This document shows, in pieces, positions 35,346-43,207 of a stretch of DNA of 51,284 nucleotides. The notes beneath the pieces were generated by a model. That model searched no databases. It was given only the letters and a program-made list of their open reading frames with translations, and was not told the DNA's origin. Origin of the DNA: Catenulispora rubra (lineage in GTDB: Bacteria > Actinomycetota > Actinomycetes > Streptomycetales > Catenulisporaceae); the NCBI RefSeq assembly GCF_015356825.1, contig NZ_JAACYW010000054.1, positions 1 through 51,284 on the forward strand. Reading direction: 5' to 3'. The translations under genes were made by a program, and so were the position numbers. Within the stretch, counting starts at the first letter, position 1. Each line of letters opens with the position of its first letter.

Positions 35346-35612
35346 CTATGGCCGGCCATCCGGATCGGTCGACTCGTGGTCCAGGCACCGACCAGCTTCC
35401 TTTGCTTCGATCGGTTGCAACAGACGTGGTGCGTTGGCCGGTGACCGAAACAGATGCAGGGTCTCGCACATCGACTCGTAGTCGTCGAGCGCCATGATCA
35501 CCACAGCTTCACGATTCGCCCGGGTCACGGTGACCGGTTCTCGGTCGTCGACCACTTTGTTCAAGGTCTCCGCGAAGCGGGCACGAGCGAAGGAGAAGGT
35601 GAGTGTCCGCAT
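35346..35612 (-). CDS. YefM/Phd-family antitoxin
   Basis: An 88-aa antitoxin read from ATG 35612 behind a perfect GGAGGT. The DNA-binding N-terminus reads RTLTFSFARARFAETLNKVV, then EPVTVTRANREAVVIMALDDYESMCET and LFRSPANAPRLL, all typical of YefM. The C-terminal 20 residues (KEAGRCLDHESTDPDGRP) do not look like a normal YefM end and may be the result of a frame change by the deletion that removed the toxin. YefM normally represses its own operon and binds YoeB; here it would be orphan. Confidence 0.85.
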   Translation of the reverse strand: MRTLTFSFARARFAETLNKVVDDREPVTVTRANREAVVIMALDDYESMCETLHLFRSPANAPRLLQPIEAKEAGRCLDHESTDPDGRP

Positions 35613-35628
35613 TTCGACCTCCGTCGTA

Positions 35629-35642
35629 CAAGATACTTCTTG
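35629..35642. promoter_or_regulatory. Palindrome ahead of yefM, probable own operator
   Basis: CAAGA-TACT-TCTTG is a perfect 5+5 inverted repeat 16 bases ahead of the yefM ATG, in an AT-richer stretch than its surroundings. YefM and Phd proteins repress their own promoters, so an operator is expected here. Confidence 0.45.
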
Positions 35643-35679
35643 CAAAAGTGACATCGGTATCTGCCGGTAGCAAGCTAAA

Positions 35680-36555
35680 TCACTCCAAAGTGGACTCTTT
35701 CGCCGCCACCACCGCGTCGAAGACCTCCCGCTTCGGCAGCCCGACCTCGGCAGCGACCTCCGCGATCGCCTCCTTCCGCCGCAGCCCGCCGGCCTCCTCC
35801 TTCGCGAACACCAGCTCCGCGAGTTCCGTCGCGCTCAGCTCGCGGCCCGCGCCGGGGGTCGCGCCGCCGACCACGACGGTGATCTCGCCGCGGATCTCGC
35901 CCTCGTCGGCCCAGCGGGCCAACTCGCCGAGGGCGCCGCGCTTGATCTCCTCGTAGGTCTTCGTCAGTTCGCGGCAGACCGCCGCCGGGCGTTCGGCGCC
36001 GAAGGCTGCGGCCATGTCGGCGAGGGAGGCGGCGAGGCGGTGCGGGGCTTCGAAGAAGACCATCGTGCGTGGTTCGGCTGAAAGTTCCGCCAGGCGGGAC
36101 GTGCGGCCGCCGCCCTTGCGCGGGAGGAAGCCCTCGAAGCAGAAGCGGTCCACCGGCAGGCCGGAGACCGCCAGGGCGGTCAGGACGGCTGAGGGTCCCG
36201 GGACCGCCGTCACCCGGATTCCGGCCTCGACCGCGGCGGCGACCAGGCGGTAGCCGGGGTCGGAGACCGAGGGCATGCCGGCGTCCGTCACCACCACCAC
36301 GCGGGCCCCGGCGAGCAGGTCGCGGACCAGGTCGGGGGTGCGGGCCGTCTCGTTCGCCTCGAAGTAGGAGACCAGGCGGCCCTTCGGCGTGATGTCCAGC
36401 ACGCGGAGCAGGCGCTTGAGGCGGCGGGTGTCCTCGGTGGCGATGACGTCCGCCGTCGCCAGCTCCTCCGCCAGCCTCGGCGGCGCATCCTCATCCCGGC
36501 CGATCGGGGTGCCGGCGAGGACGAGGAGGCCGGGGGCCGGTTCTGTTCCAGTCAC
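35680..36555 (-). CDS. rsmI: 16S rRNA 2'-O-methyltransferase
   Basis: A 291-aa SAM enzyme that methylates C1402 of 16S rRNA. Motifs of the tetrapyrrole-methylase fold: LVLAGTPIGRDED, VIATEDTRRLKRLL, VVTDAGMPSVSDPG, VPGPSAVLTALAVSG, FCFEGFLPRKG and CRELTKTYEEI. I start at GTG 36555 with GAGG 8 bases ahead; a TTG 18 bases earlier is possible. It is divergent from pmt, as in Mycobacterium. A helical C-terminal piece (about 235-291) matches the family. No sign of decay. Confidence 0.95.
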   Translation of the reverse strand: MTGTEPAPGLLVLAGTPIGRDEDAPPRLAEELATADVIATEDTRRLKRLLRVLDITPKGRLVSYFEANETARTPDLVRDLLAGARVVVVTDAGMPSVSDPGYRLVAAAVEAGIRVTAVPGPSAVLTALAVSGLPVDRFCFEGFLPRKGGGRTSRLAELSAEPRTMVFFEAPHRLAASLADMAAAFGAERPAAVCRELTKTYEEIKRGALGELARWADEGEIRGEITVVVGGATPGAGRELSATELAELVFAKEEAGGLRRKEAIAEVAAEVGLPKREVFDAVVAAKESTLE

Positions 36556-36611
36556 GTGACCATCCTCGCCCAAAAACGGTGATCCCCTGTCCGAACGGCC
36601 GGACGACTCCC

Positions 36612-36617
36612 TACGAT
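36612..36617 (+). promoter_or_regulatory. -10 box for leaderless pmt transcript
   Basis: TACGAT ends 6 bases before the chosen GTG at 36624, so transcription should start at the start codon. This decides the start over the frame opening at 36579. Confidence 0.5.
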
Positions 36618-36623
36618 GACCGG

Positions 36624-38342
36624 GTGACGAGCCTCGCCCCGACCCGTTCCTCGCTGCCGGATGACGACAGCGAGGAGGACTACGGCGGCCGCCGTCGCGG
36701 CCGTAGCGGTTCGCACCGCGAGCGCGGGCGCGTCTGGTGGCGCCCGAACCTGCGCCCGCGCGACGACGAGCAGGGCGAGCTGACGCTGCGCGAGCGCCTG
36801 GTCCCCTCCTTCGCGCGCGAGCCGCGGTGGATCACCTGGGGCTTCCCGATCCTGATCATGCTGGTCGGCGGCTTCATGCGGTTCTGGCACCTGGGGCTGC
36901 CCAAGTGGGTCATCTTCGACGAGACCTACTACGCCAAGGACGCCTGGGCCACCGTCCACTTCGGGCACGAGATCGGCTGGCACGACGACCCCCCGGTCGG
37001 CATGGCCAAGGACGACGCGGCCATCATCGCCAACCCGCACATCTGGCGGACGCTGATCGCCAACCACCAGGGCAACGCCGTCCACCCGCCGGTCGGCAAG
37101 TGGATGATCGGCGCCGGCGAGTGGCTGTTCGGCTTCACCCCGTTCGGGTGGCGCTTCATCCCCGCGGTCTGCGGCACGCTCGCGATCCTGATGACGGCGC
37201 GCATCGCCCGGCGCATGTTCCGCTCCACGCTGATCGGCTGCCTGGCCGGTCTGCTCCTGGCCGCGGACGGCCTGGAATTCGTGATGAGCCGCACCGCACT
37301 GCTGGACATCTTCGTCATGTTCTGGACGCTGGCCGCCTTCGGCTGCTTCATCGTCGACCGCGACAAAATGCGCTCCAGACTCGTCGACTGGCGCGAAAGC
37401 TTCCCACCGACGCCGCTGCCGGACGACGTGAAGGCCCCGCCGCTGGGCTGGCGCCCCTGGCGCCTCGCCGGCGCGGTCTGTCTGGGCTTGGACCTGGGCA
37501 CCAAATGGAGCGGGCTGTGGATCATCCCCTGCTTCATCGCGATGTCGCTGCTGTGGGACCACGCGGCCCTGCGCGCCGTGGGCATCCGGCGCCACTGGCT
37601 CGGCTTCTTCCGCCGCGAGACCTGGCAGACCACCCTGCTCGGCGTGCTGGTCCTGGCCACCTACACGGCCACCTGGACCGGCTGGTTCGTCACCAAGGAC
37701 GGCAACTACCGGCAGTGGGCGGCGCAGAACAACGCGATCCACGTCCCGGTGCTCTCGGCACTGCGCAGCTGGTGGGAGTACCACTGGCAGACGTACCACT
37801 TCCACGTCAACCTGGACTCCCCGCACGCGTACATGTCGAACCCGTGGAGCTGGCTGGTCATGGGCCGCCCCACCGACTACTACTACTGCAACCAGGGCGC
37901 GACCGGCTGTCCGCCGCTGAACGCCAACCAGCACCAGCAGGTCCTGGCCCTGGGCACGCCGCCGCTGTGGTGGTTCGCGACCCTCGCACTGGTCTGGTGC
38001 TGCTGGCGCTGGATCGCGCGCCGCGACTGGCGCGCCGGCTCGATCCTGTGCGGGATGCTCGCGGCCTGGGCGTTCTGGCTGAACTATCAGCACCGCACGA
38101 TCTTCACCTTCTACGCGGTCGCCTTCGTCCCGTTCATGTGCTTCGCCGCGGCGTACCTCCTGGGAGTGATCGTCGGCCGCGCCGACGCGCTCCAGTACCG
38201 AAGGGTCTGGGGCGCGGTCGTGGCCGGGGCCATCACCGTCTACATCCTGGTGATGTTCATCTACTTCTATCCGATCCTCTCGGCGCAGACGATCACCTAC
38301 AACCAGTGGCTCGACCGCATGTGGTGGCCGAGCTGGATCTAG
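36624..38342 (+). CDS. pmt: Protein O-mannosyltransferase (GT39)
   Basis: A 572-aa polytopic membrane enzyme that moves mannose from polyprenyl-phosphate-mannose to exported proteins. After a charged cytoplasmic leader (about 1-70) comes the first membrane segment and the catalytic loop FDETYYAKDA with its Asp-Glu pair (about 98-107), then about ten further membrane segments. The C-terminal part fits the PMT four-helix module (YHWQTYHFHV, PWSWLVMGRPTDYYY). It matches Rv1002c in position beside rsmI. A strong terminator follows. Confidence 0.93.
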   Translation: MTSLAPTRSSLPDDDSEEDYGGRRRGRSGSHRERGRVWWRPNLRPRDDEQGELTLRERLVPSFAREPRWITWGFPILIMLVGGFMRFWHLGLPKWVIFDETYYAKDAWATVHFGHEIGWHDDPPVGMAKDDAAIIANPHIWRTLIANHQGNAVHPPVGKWMIGAGEWLFGFTPFGWRFIPAVCGTLAILMTARIARRMFRSTLIGCLAGLLLAADGLEFVMSRTALLDIFVMFWTLAAFGCFIVDRDKMRSRLVDWRESFPPTPLPDDVKAPPLGWRPWRLAGAVCLGLDLGTKWSGLWIIPCFIAMSLLWDHAALRAVGIRRHWLGFFRRETWQTTLLGVLVLATYTATWTGWFVTKDGNYRQWAAQNNAIHVPVLSALRSWWEYHWQTYHFHVNLDSPHAYMSNPWSWLVMGRPTDYYYCNQGATGCPPLNANQHQQVLALGTPPLWWFATLALVWCCWRWIARRDWRAGSILCGMLAAWAFWLNYQHRTIFTFYAVAFVPFMCFAAAYLLGVIVGRADALQYRRVWGAVVAGAITVYILVMFIYFYPILSAQTITYNQWLDRMWWPSWI

Positions 38343-38364
38343 ACCCTTATCTAGACCCTTTAGA

Positions 38365-38397
38365 ACGAAGGCCCCGGCGATCCGCCGGGGCCTTCGT
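38365..38397 (+). terminator. Strong hairpin terminator after pmt
   Basis: ACGAAGGCCCCGGCG (38365-38379) pairs perfectly over 15 bases with 38383-38397; loop ATC. It starts 23 bases past the pmt stop. A T-run is lacking, as usual in such genomes. Confidence 0.85.
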
Positions 38398-38445
38398 CCG
38401 TTGTTTCGTCCGTTGTGCCGCCTTCCGCAGCGCCCGACCAGGGGC

Positions 38446-38451
38446 TACCGT
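38446..38451 (+). promoter_or_regulatory. Possible -10 box for leaderless hydrolase transcript
   Basis: TACCGT ends 8 bases before GTG 38460, which would give a leaderless or nearly leaderless message. Confidence 0.4.
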
Positions 38452-38459
38452 CCAGTAAC

Positions 38460-39260
38460 GTGGAACTCTCCTACGCGCGCCGCGGTTCGGGCGACCCCCT
38501 GGTCCTGATCCACGGCATCGGCCACCGCTGGCAGGCCTGGGAACCGGTCATGGACCGGCTCGCCGAACACCACGACGTGATCGCGATCGACATCCCCGGC
38601 TTCGGCAGGTCCGCGCCGCTCAAGCCGGCCGCGGGCCAGCACCCCACCATCGCGCTGATGGTGGAGCGCATCGCCGAGTCCTTCCCCGGCTTCGGCATCG
38701 AGCGGCCGCACGTCGCCGGCAACTCGCTCGGCGGCGCTCTGGCACTGGAGCTGGCCCGCGGCGGGCAGGCCGCCTCGGTCACCGCGTTCTCCCCCGCCGG
38801 GTTCTGGCACACGCGCTGGGAAACCGCGTGGGCGCTGGGGAATCTGAGCGTGACGCGCGCCGCCGCCTTCGCTCCGAAGCCGGTGCTGCGCTACGTCACC
38901 GACCACGAGACGACCCGGGCCCTGGCCTTCGGCATGATCTTCGGCAAGCCGCGCCGCCTGGATCCGACGCTGGCCCTGGAGGACACCGTCGCGCTGCGCG
39001 AGGGCCGCTCGTTCCGGCCGGTCGCCAAGGGGGCCAAGGGTTATCGCTACACCGGTGAGAGCGACGTGCCGACCACCGTGGCCTGGGGCACCAAGGACTG
39101 GATCCTGCTGCGCCGGCAGTTCGCACAGGCCAAGCGGGTGCTGCCGAAGGCCCGGTTCGAGGACCTGCCGGGCTGCGGCCACGTGCCGATGAACGACGAC
39201 CCCGACCTGGTCAGCCGTCTGATCCTGGAGACCACGGGAGCCATTCCCGCCCAAAGGTGA
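38460..39260 (+). CDS. Alpha/beta-fold hydrolase
   Basis: A 266-aa hydrolase. The oxyanion-hole region LVLIHGIGHRWQAW leads; the nucleophile elbow is GNSLGG (Ser near 98), and the acid and base are the Asp in WGTKDWIL and the His in GCGHVPMNDDP. No signal peptide or membrane segment. The start is GTG 38460 (VELSYARRG), by the family's usual beginning and a -10 box just ahead; GTG 38415 is an alternative. The substrate cannot be told from sequence. Confidence 0.88.
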   Translation: MELSYARRGSGDPLVLIHGIGHRWQAWEPVMDRLAEHHDVIAIDIPGFGRSAPLKPAAGQHPTIALMVERIAESFPGFGIERPHVAGNSLGGALALELARGGQAASVTAFSPAGFWHTRWETAWALGNLSVTRAAAFAPKPVLRYVTDHETTRALAFGMIFGKPRRLDPTLALEDTVALREGRSFRPVAKGAKGYRYTGESDVPTTVAWGTKDWILLRRQFAQAKRVLPKARFEDLPGCGHVPMNDDPDLVSRLILETTGAIPAQR

Positions 39261-39334
39261 CCGGTCGTCCAAAGACCCGACTTGTAGACTCGCGCGAAGG
39301 GAGTCATTGCCACCAGGGGGACGGACCGCAGCTG

Positions 39335-40270
39335 ATGACCGAGAACTGGCACCAGGAACCGGCACCGTGGCTGTCCACCCCGCGTGATCGCGGTGAATCG
39401 GGGCCGGGTTCGATCCCGGCGCCCTACACAGGGCAACCCCAGCCCTATATTGCACAGCCTTATATAGCGCAGCCCTATACCCAGCAGTCCTATACGCAGC
39501 AGCCGTATATCGACACCACCGACGACACCATCGATGTCATGTCGACGATCATGGTCGCGGTCGGCACCGTCCAACGCCGCGCGGCACGTCCTCCGGAAGT
39601 CGGCACCGTCGAGGAGGCGGAGCGCATCCTCGGCTACGCCGTCGACTCGCTCGACGCGGACTCCGACCTCTACTCCTTCGGCACGGTCACCGACGGCACC
39701 GTCTGCCTCGTCCCCGACGACGGCCGCTGGGCCGTCTTCTTCGCCGACGGCGGCCAGCGCCGCTATGCGGGTGTCTTCGACGACCCCGTCCAGGCTGCCG
39801 TCCACTTCGCCGGCGTCCTGCTGCTCGCCGCCGCTGAACGCGGAGCCCTCCCCAAGCACGCCGGCCCGTCGGCCCTCCCCGGCCGCACCAGCGACCCCCT
39901 GGCCGAAATGCTCGCCGGCCCTCCGATCACCCCTCTGGCCGGCGATCCGCCGACCACCCTCTACACCGACCAGCGCCTCACGATCCTGACCCCGGGCACC
40001 GAGGTGGACCGCTTCGGCGACCAGATGGGCAACACCGTCTACGCGGCCCGCACTAGGTATCCGCACCGGTCTCTGCCTCCGGACTACATAGAGAGGCCGT
40101 ACCGGGTCTACCGAGTGCGCGACCCTCTGCGTACGCTCACCGGTACCGCGATCCCGTGGTTCGGACAGCCGGGAGGCGGTATGGCGTACCTGTTGCCACG
40201 CCCTATACGAGACCTCCTCCATGAGGGCGCTCTAGTAGAAATCCCCTCTGCGACCCTCGCCCCGTCCTGA
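39335..40270 (+). CDS. TNT-domain protein (NADase-toxin-like)
   Basis: A 311-aa protein with a clear C-terminal TNT domain (about 205-305), the fold of the M. tuberculosis CpnT toxin that hydrolyses NAD+. Key strings: EVDRFGDQMGNTVY, RSLPPDYIERPYRVYRV and PWFGQPGGGMAYLLP, with the Arg, Tyr and Gln that line the NAD site. The N-terminus has a Tyr/Gln/Pro repeat (PYIAQPYIAQPYTQQ, about 30-55), then a separate alpha/beta domain (VGTVEEAERILGYAVDSL, about 85-170). There is no signal peptide or secretion tag and no immunity gene next to it. It could be a delivered toxin or an inside NAD hydrolase. Confidence 0.85.
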   Translation: MTENWHQEPAPWLSTPRDRGESGPGSIPAPYTGQPQPYIAQPYIAQPYTQQSYTQQPYIDTTDDTIDVMSTIMVAVGTVQRRAARPPEVGTVEEAERILGYAVDSLDADSDLYSFGTVTDGTVCLVPDDGRWAVFFADGGQRRYAGVFDDPVQAAVHFAGVLLLAAAERGALPKHAGPSALPGRTSDPLAEMLAGPPITPLAGDPPTTLYTDQRLTILTPGTEVDRFGDQMGNTVYAARTRYPHRSLPPDYIERPYRVYRVRDPLRTLTGTAIPWFGQPGGGMAYLLPRPIRDLLHEGALVEIPSATLAPS

Positions 40271-40347
40271 GGTTCGCACTTGAGGTTCGCCCCGGGCTTC
40301 GCTCTGAGATTCGTTGTAAGGCTGTAAGCGTTTCTCGACAGCGCGTC

Positions 40348-40374
40348 GGGAACGCGCGACACTGGTCACGCGTT
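40348..40374 (+). promoter_or_regulatory. SigR/SigE-type (ECF sigma) promoter of htpX
   Basis: GGGAAC (40348-40353) and GTT (40372-40374) stand exactly 18 bases apart, the GGAAC-N18-GTT form read by SigR/SigE/SigH-type sigma factors. Its start point would give a leader of about 30 bases ahead of GTG 40412. The same bases form a perfect 9+9 inverted repeat (40348-40356 with 40369-40377). Confidence 0.6.
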
Positions 40375-40411
40375 CCCAGTTAAAAGACGTAATACGTGTC
40401 GAGGTGACGCT

Positions 40412-41356
40412 GTGTCCTCTTCGCTCTCCGATCGTCGTACCGCCGCCAGGTTCCGGTCCGACCGCAACCTCAGCGCGCGGATGCTGTCGGTGATGGTCCT
40501 GCTGGCAGCCGTCTACGGCGGCGCCATCTTCCTGATGATCCGGTTCCTGGGCCGCGCCTGGCCGCTCGGACTCGCCGTGGTCGTCGCCTTCGCCACGTTC
40601 CAGGTGCTCACCTCCGGCAAGATCGCGATGCGCACCATGGGCGCCCGGGTCGTGACCGCCGAGGAGGAGCCGGAGCTGCACGCCCTGGTCGACCGCCTCT
40701 GCGCGCTGGCCGGTATGAAGAAGCCGGCCGTCGCGGTGGCCGAGTCCCGGGTCCCGAACGCCTGCGCGGTCGGCCGCTCCAAGGGCGACTCGACGCTGTG
40801 CGTGACCCGCGGGCTGCTGGAAACGCTGGACCCGCCCGAGCTCGAAGGCGTCATCGCCCACGAGTTGTCGCACGTCCAGCACGGCGACGCCGCGGTGATG
40901 ACCGTCGCGGCGTTCGTCGGCGTCCTGGCCGGCCTGGTCGCGCGCGTCGGCCTGCGCTTCATCTACATCGGCGGCCGGGCCCGCGGCCTGTGGCACATCA
41001 TCGTCGCGGCCATCGGCCTGATCGCGCTGGCCGCCGCCACCTGGCTCGTCTCCCTGGTCCTGACCCGCTCGCTGTCCCGCTACCGCGAGTTCGCCGCCGA
41101 CCGCTCCGCCGCGCAGCTCACCGGCAACCCCTCGGCCCTGGCCTCGGCGCTGTCGAAGGTCGAGGCGAAGGTGCACGGAGGCGGCGGCATCCCGCAGACC
41201 GACCTGCGCAAGGCCGGCGCCCTGAACGCCTTCTACTTCGCCCCGGTCACCTCCGCCAAGACCACGGCGCACCACTTGCTGTCGACGCACCCGACCACGC
41301 AGGCGCGGCTCGACCGGTTGGTGAGAATGTCCACGGAGATGTCAAAAACGAGTTAA
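40412..41356 (+). CDS. htpX: M48 membrane metalloprotease, HtpX type
   Basis: A 314-aa inner-membrane zinc protease. Two membrane helices stand at about 25-60. The zinc site is intact: IAHELSHVQHGD (HEXXH, about 149-153) and the third ligand Glu in YREFAADRSAA (about 225). Two more hydrophobic segments lie between them (about 165-220), as in HtpX. It degrades misfolded membrane proteins. GTG at 40412 has GAGGTGA ahead. The ECF-type promoter agrees with a stress role, as htpX is reported in SigE-type regulons. Confidence 0.92.
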   Translation: MSSSLSDRRTAARFRSDRNLSARMLSVMVLLAAVYGGAIFLMIRFLGRAWPLGLAVVVAFATFQVLTSGKIAMRTMGARVVTAEEEPELHALVDRLCALAGMKKPAVAVAESRVPNACAVGRSKGDSTLCVTRGLLETLDPPELEGVIAHELSHVQHGDAAVMTVAAFVGVLAGLVARVGLRFIYIGGRARGLWHIIVAAIGLIALAAATWLVSLVLTRSLSRYREFAADRSAAQLTGNPSALASALSKVEAKVHGGGGIPQTDLRKAGALNAFYFAPVTSAKTTAHHLLSTHPTTQARLDRLVRMSTEMSKTS

Positions 41357-41702
41357 ACCTGTGACGCGCAGCGTCTCCATAACGGGCGGTGGTGGGAGAC
41401 GGGCGGGCAAAGATTCATTTCTCGGTCTGTGACGGCCGGGTCACGCCTCGCGGCGGGCCCGGCCGTCGGTGTTTCAGCTGTCTGCGATACGTACGCGGCC
41501 CGCACGAGGCCCGTATGCAGCGCCGGAGGCCGGTCGTCGCAGGGCGCTCATACGCTCACAGACCACTGATTCCGGGCGTTCCAAGGTCACAGACTGATCA
41601 AATACGAATGTTCGAGTCTTTTGATAAATGCCTGCTATGCTTCGCGAGTTTTCCGAGCAGCACCATCCCCCGAACTTTGCAGGCATCGGAAGGATCCGCA
41701 GC
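41357..41702. other. 346-base gap between htpX and the globin operon
   Basis: No gene is supported here; open frames have no family or codon support. It holds the htpX terminator hairpin and the globin promoter region: an AT-richer stretch near 41590-41645 with TATGCT at 41636-41641 and a small palindrome CGAATGTTCG near 41606. Confidence 0.6.
41431..41467 (+). terminator. Hairpin terminator after htpX
   Basis: GACGGCCGGG (41431-41440) pairs perfectly with CCCGGCCGTC (41458-41467), 17-base loop, 75 bases past the htpX stop. Confidence 0.6.
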
Positions 41703-42086
41703 ATGAGCGACAGCCAGATCCAGTCCCAGTGGGAGCGTGTCGGCGGGGAGGCGGCCGTCAAGGCCGTCCTGGACCGCTTCTACGAGGGCGTGCTGGAGGA
41801 GCCGCAGCTCGCCGGCTTCTTCGACAACGTCGCGGTGGACGACATCAAGCCGCACCTGGCGGAGGTCCTCAAGGTCGTGCTCGGCGGCCCGGACGCGCGC
41901 ACGGACATCGACCTGGCCGAGTACCTCACCGAGGCGCACTCCGACCTGGGTGTCTCAGAGTCCGACTACTCGCTGACCGGCCAGGTGCTGATGGACACGC
42001 TGAAGGAGTTCGACGTCCCGGCGGACATCGTCGAGACCATAGCCGGGGCGCTGGCGACCGTTCAGCCCTTCGTGGTGGCCGTGTAG
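41703..42086 (+). CDS. Truncated haemoglobin (group I-like)
   Basis: A 127-aa 2-on-2 globin. DRFYEGVLEEPQLAGFF (about 22-38) is the trHb B-helix/CD region, and AHSDLGVSESDY (about 80-91) carries the proximal haem His. It binds O2, NO or related gases. ATG 41703 with GGAAGGA ahead is preferred to an upstream ATG at 41628. Two bases separate its stop from the next start, so it is operonic with the globin-reductase. The pairing suggests NO or O2 handling. Confidence 0.88.
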   Translation: MSDSQIQSQWERVGGEAAVKAVLDRFYEGVLEEPQLAGFFDNVAVDDIKPHLAEVLKVVLGGPDARTDIDLAEYLTEAHSDLGVSESDYSLTGQVLMDTLKEFDVPADIVETIAGALATVQPFVVAV

Positions 42087-42088
42087 TC

Positions 42089-43207
42089 GTGGTGGATCCG
42101 CACCTCCTGCGCACCTCCTGGGCGAAGGTCGCCCAGCACGGAGAGCAGGTGCCCTTGTTCTTCTACGGCCACCTGTTCCTCAGCCATCCCGAGGTGCGAT
42201 CGATGTTCCCGCCCTCGATGGCGGCACAGCGCGACCGGTTGGTCGCCGCCCTCGGAGCCGTCGTGGCCAACGTCGACAACCTCGACGCGGCCGTGCCGTT
42301 CCTGCAGGGCCTGGGCCGGGACCACCGCAAGTTCGCGGTGGAGCCCGGCCACTACCCGGCGGTCGGGGCCAGCCTGCTGGCCACCCTGGAGCAGTTCCTG
42401 GGCCCGGACTGGACGCCGGCGGTCGCCGAGTCCTGGACCGAGGCCTACGGCATCGTCGCCAAGGTGATGACCGACGCCGCAGCGGTTGCCGCCGAGTCCG
42501 CCCCGCCGTGGTGGGAGGCCGAGGTGGTGGCGCACGAGATCCTCGGCGGCCGGCGCGACATCGCGCGGGTCACCATCGCCACCCGCCTGCCGTACCCCTA
42601 CGCCGCCGGGCAGTCCATGACGCTGGAGACGGCGATGGCCCCGGCGCGCTGGCGCTTCTACACCCCCGCGAACCCGCCGCGCCAGGACGGCCTGATCGAA
42701 CTGCACATCAAGCTGATCGGCGCGGTCTCCTGGCAGCTGGTCAACGTCATGGGCGTCGGCGACCGGCTGCGCCTGGGCCCGCCGGTGGGCCACCAGCTCA
42801 CCCTGGCCTCCACCGCGCCGGGCACCGACCTGCTGATGATCGCCGGCAGCACCGGGCTCGCACCGCTGCGCGCGATCGTCGAGGACCTGGCCCGCACGCC
42901 CGACCACGGGCGCCGCGTCACCCTCTTCTACGGCGCCCGCATCGCCAGCGACCTGTACGACCTGCCCCGCCTGGAACAGCTCGCCGCACGCCACGCCTGG
43001 CTCACCGTGATCCCGGTGGTCTCCGACGACCACGCCTGGGAGGGCCGGCACGGCCTGGTCGGAGACGCCGCGGCGGCCTACGGCAACTGGCCCGGACACG
43101 AGGTCTTCATCGTCGGTTCGGCCGGCATGTGCGAACACGCCGCGGCCCGCTTGAAGGAAGCGGGAGTGATCCCGGGGGCCATCCACCTGGAGGAGAGTCA
43201 GCCGTGA
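42089..43207 (+). CDS. Flavohaemoprotein-like globin-reductase
   Basis: A 372-aa fusion of a globin domain (about 1-135) and a ferredoxin-reductase-type module (about 145-372). The globin shows WAKVAQHGEQVPLFFYGHLF and the proximal His in GRDHRKFAVEPGHY. The FAD part has RWRFYTPANPP, and the NAD part GSTGLAPLRAIV, FYGARIASDLYDL and a C-terminal FIVGSAGMCEHA. Such proteins turn NO into nitrate with O2 and NAD(P)H. The start is GTG 42089 or 42092. The stop overlaps the DivIVA-like start as GTGA. Confidence 0.9.
   Translation: MVDPHLLRTSWAKVAQHGEQVPLFFYGHLFLSHPEVRSMFPPSMAAQRDRLVAALGAVVANVDNLDAAVPFLQGLGRDHRKFAVEPGHYPAVGASLLATLEQFLGPDWTPAVAESWTEAYGIVAKVMTDAAAVAAESAPPWWEAEVVAHEILGGRRDIARVTIATRLPYPYAAGQSMTLETAMAPARWRFYTPANPPRQDGLIELHIKLIGAVSWQLVNVMGVGDRLRLGPPVGHQLTLASTAPGTDLLMIAGSTGLAPLRAIVEDLARTPDHGRRVTLFYGARIASDLYDLPRLEQLAARHAWLTVIPVVSDDHAWEGRHGLVGDAAAAYGNWPGHEVFIVGSAGMCEHAAARLKEAGVIPGAIHLEESQP

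Noticed and set aside
41600..41615. LexA-type box ahead of the globin operon
   Set aside because: CGAATGTTCG has only two bases between half-sites, while the actinobacterial box needs four.
41389..41706. Possible small gene between htpX and the globin operon
   Set aside because: No ribosome site, overlaps a terminator hairpin and the globin start, and the product is like no family.
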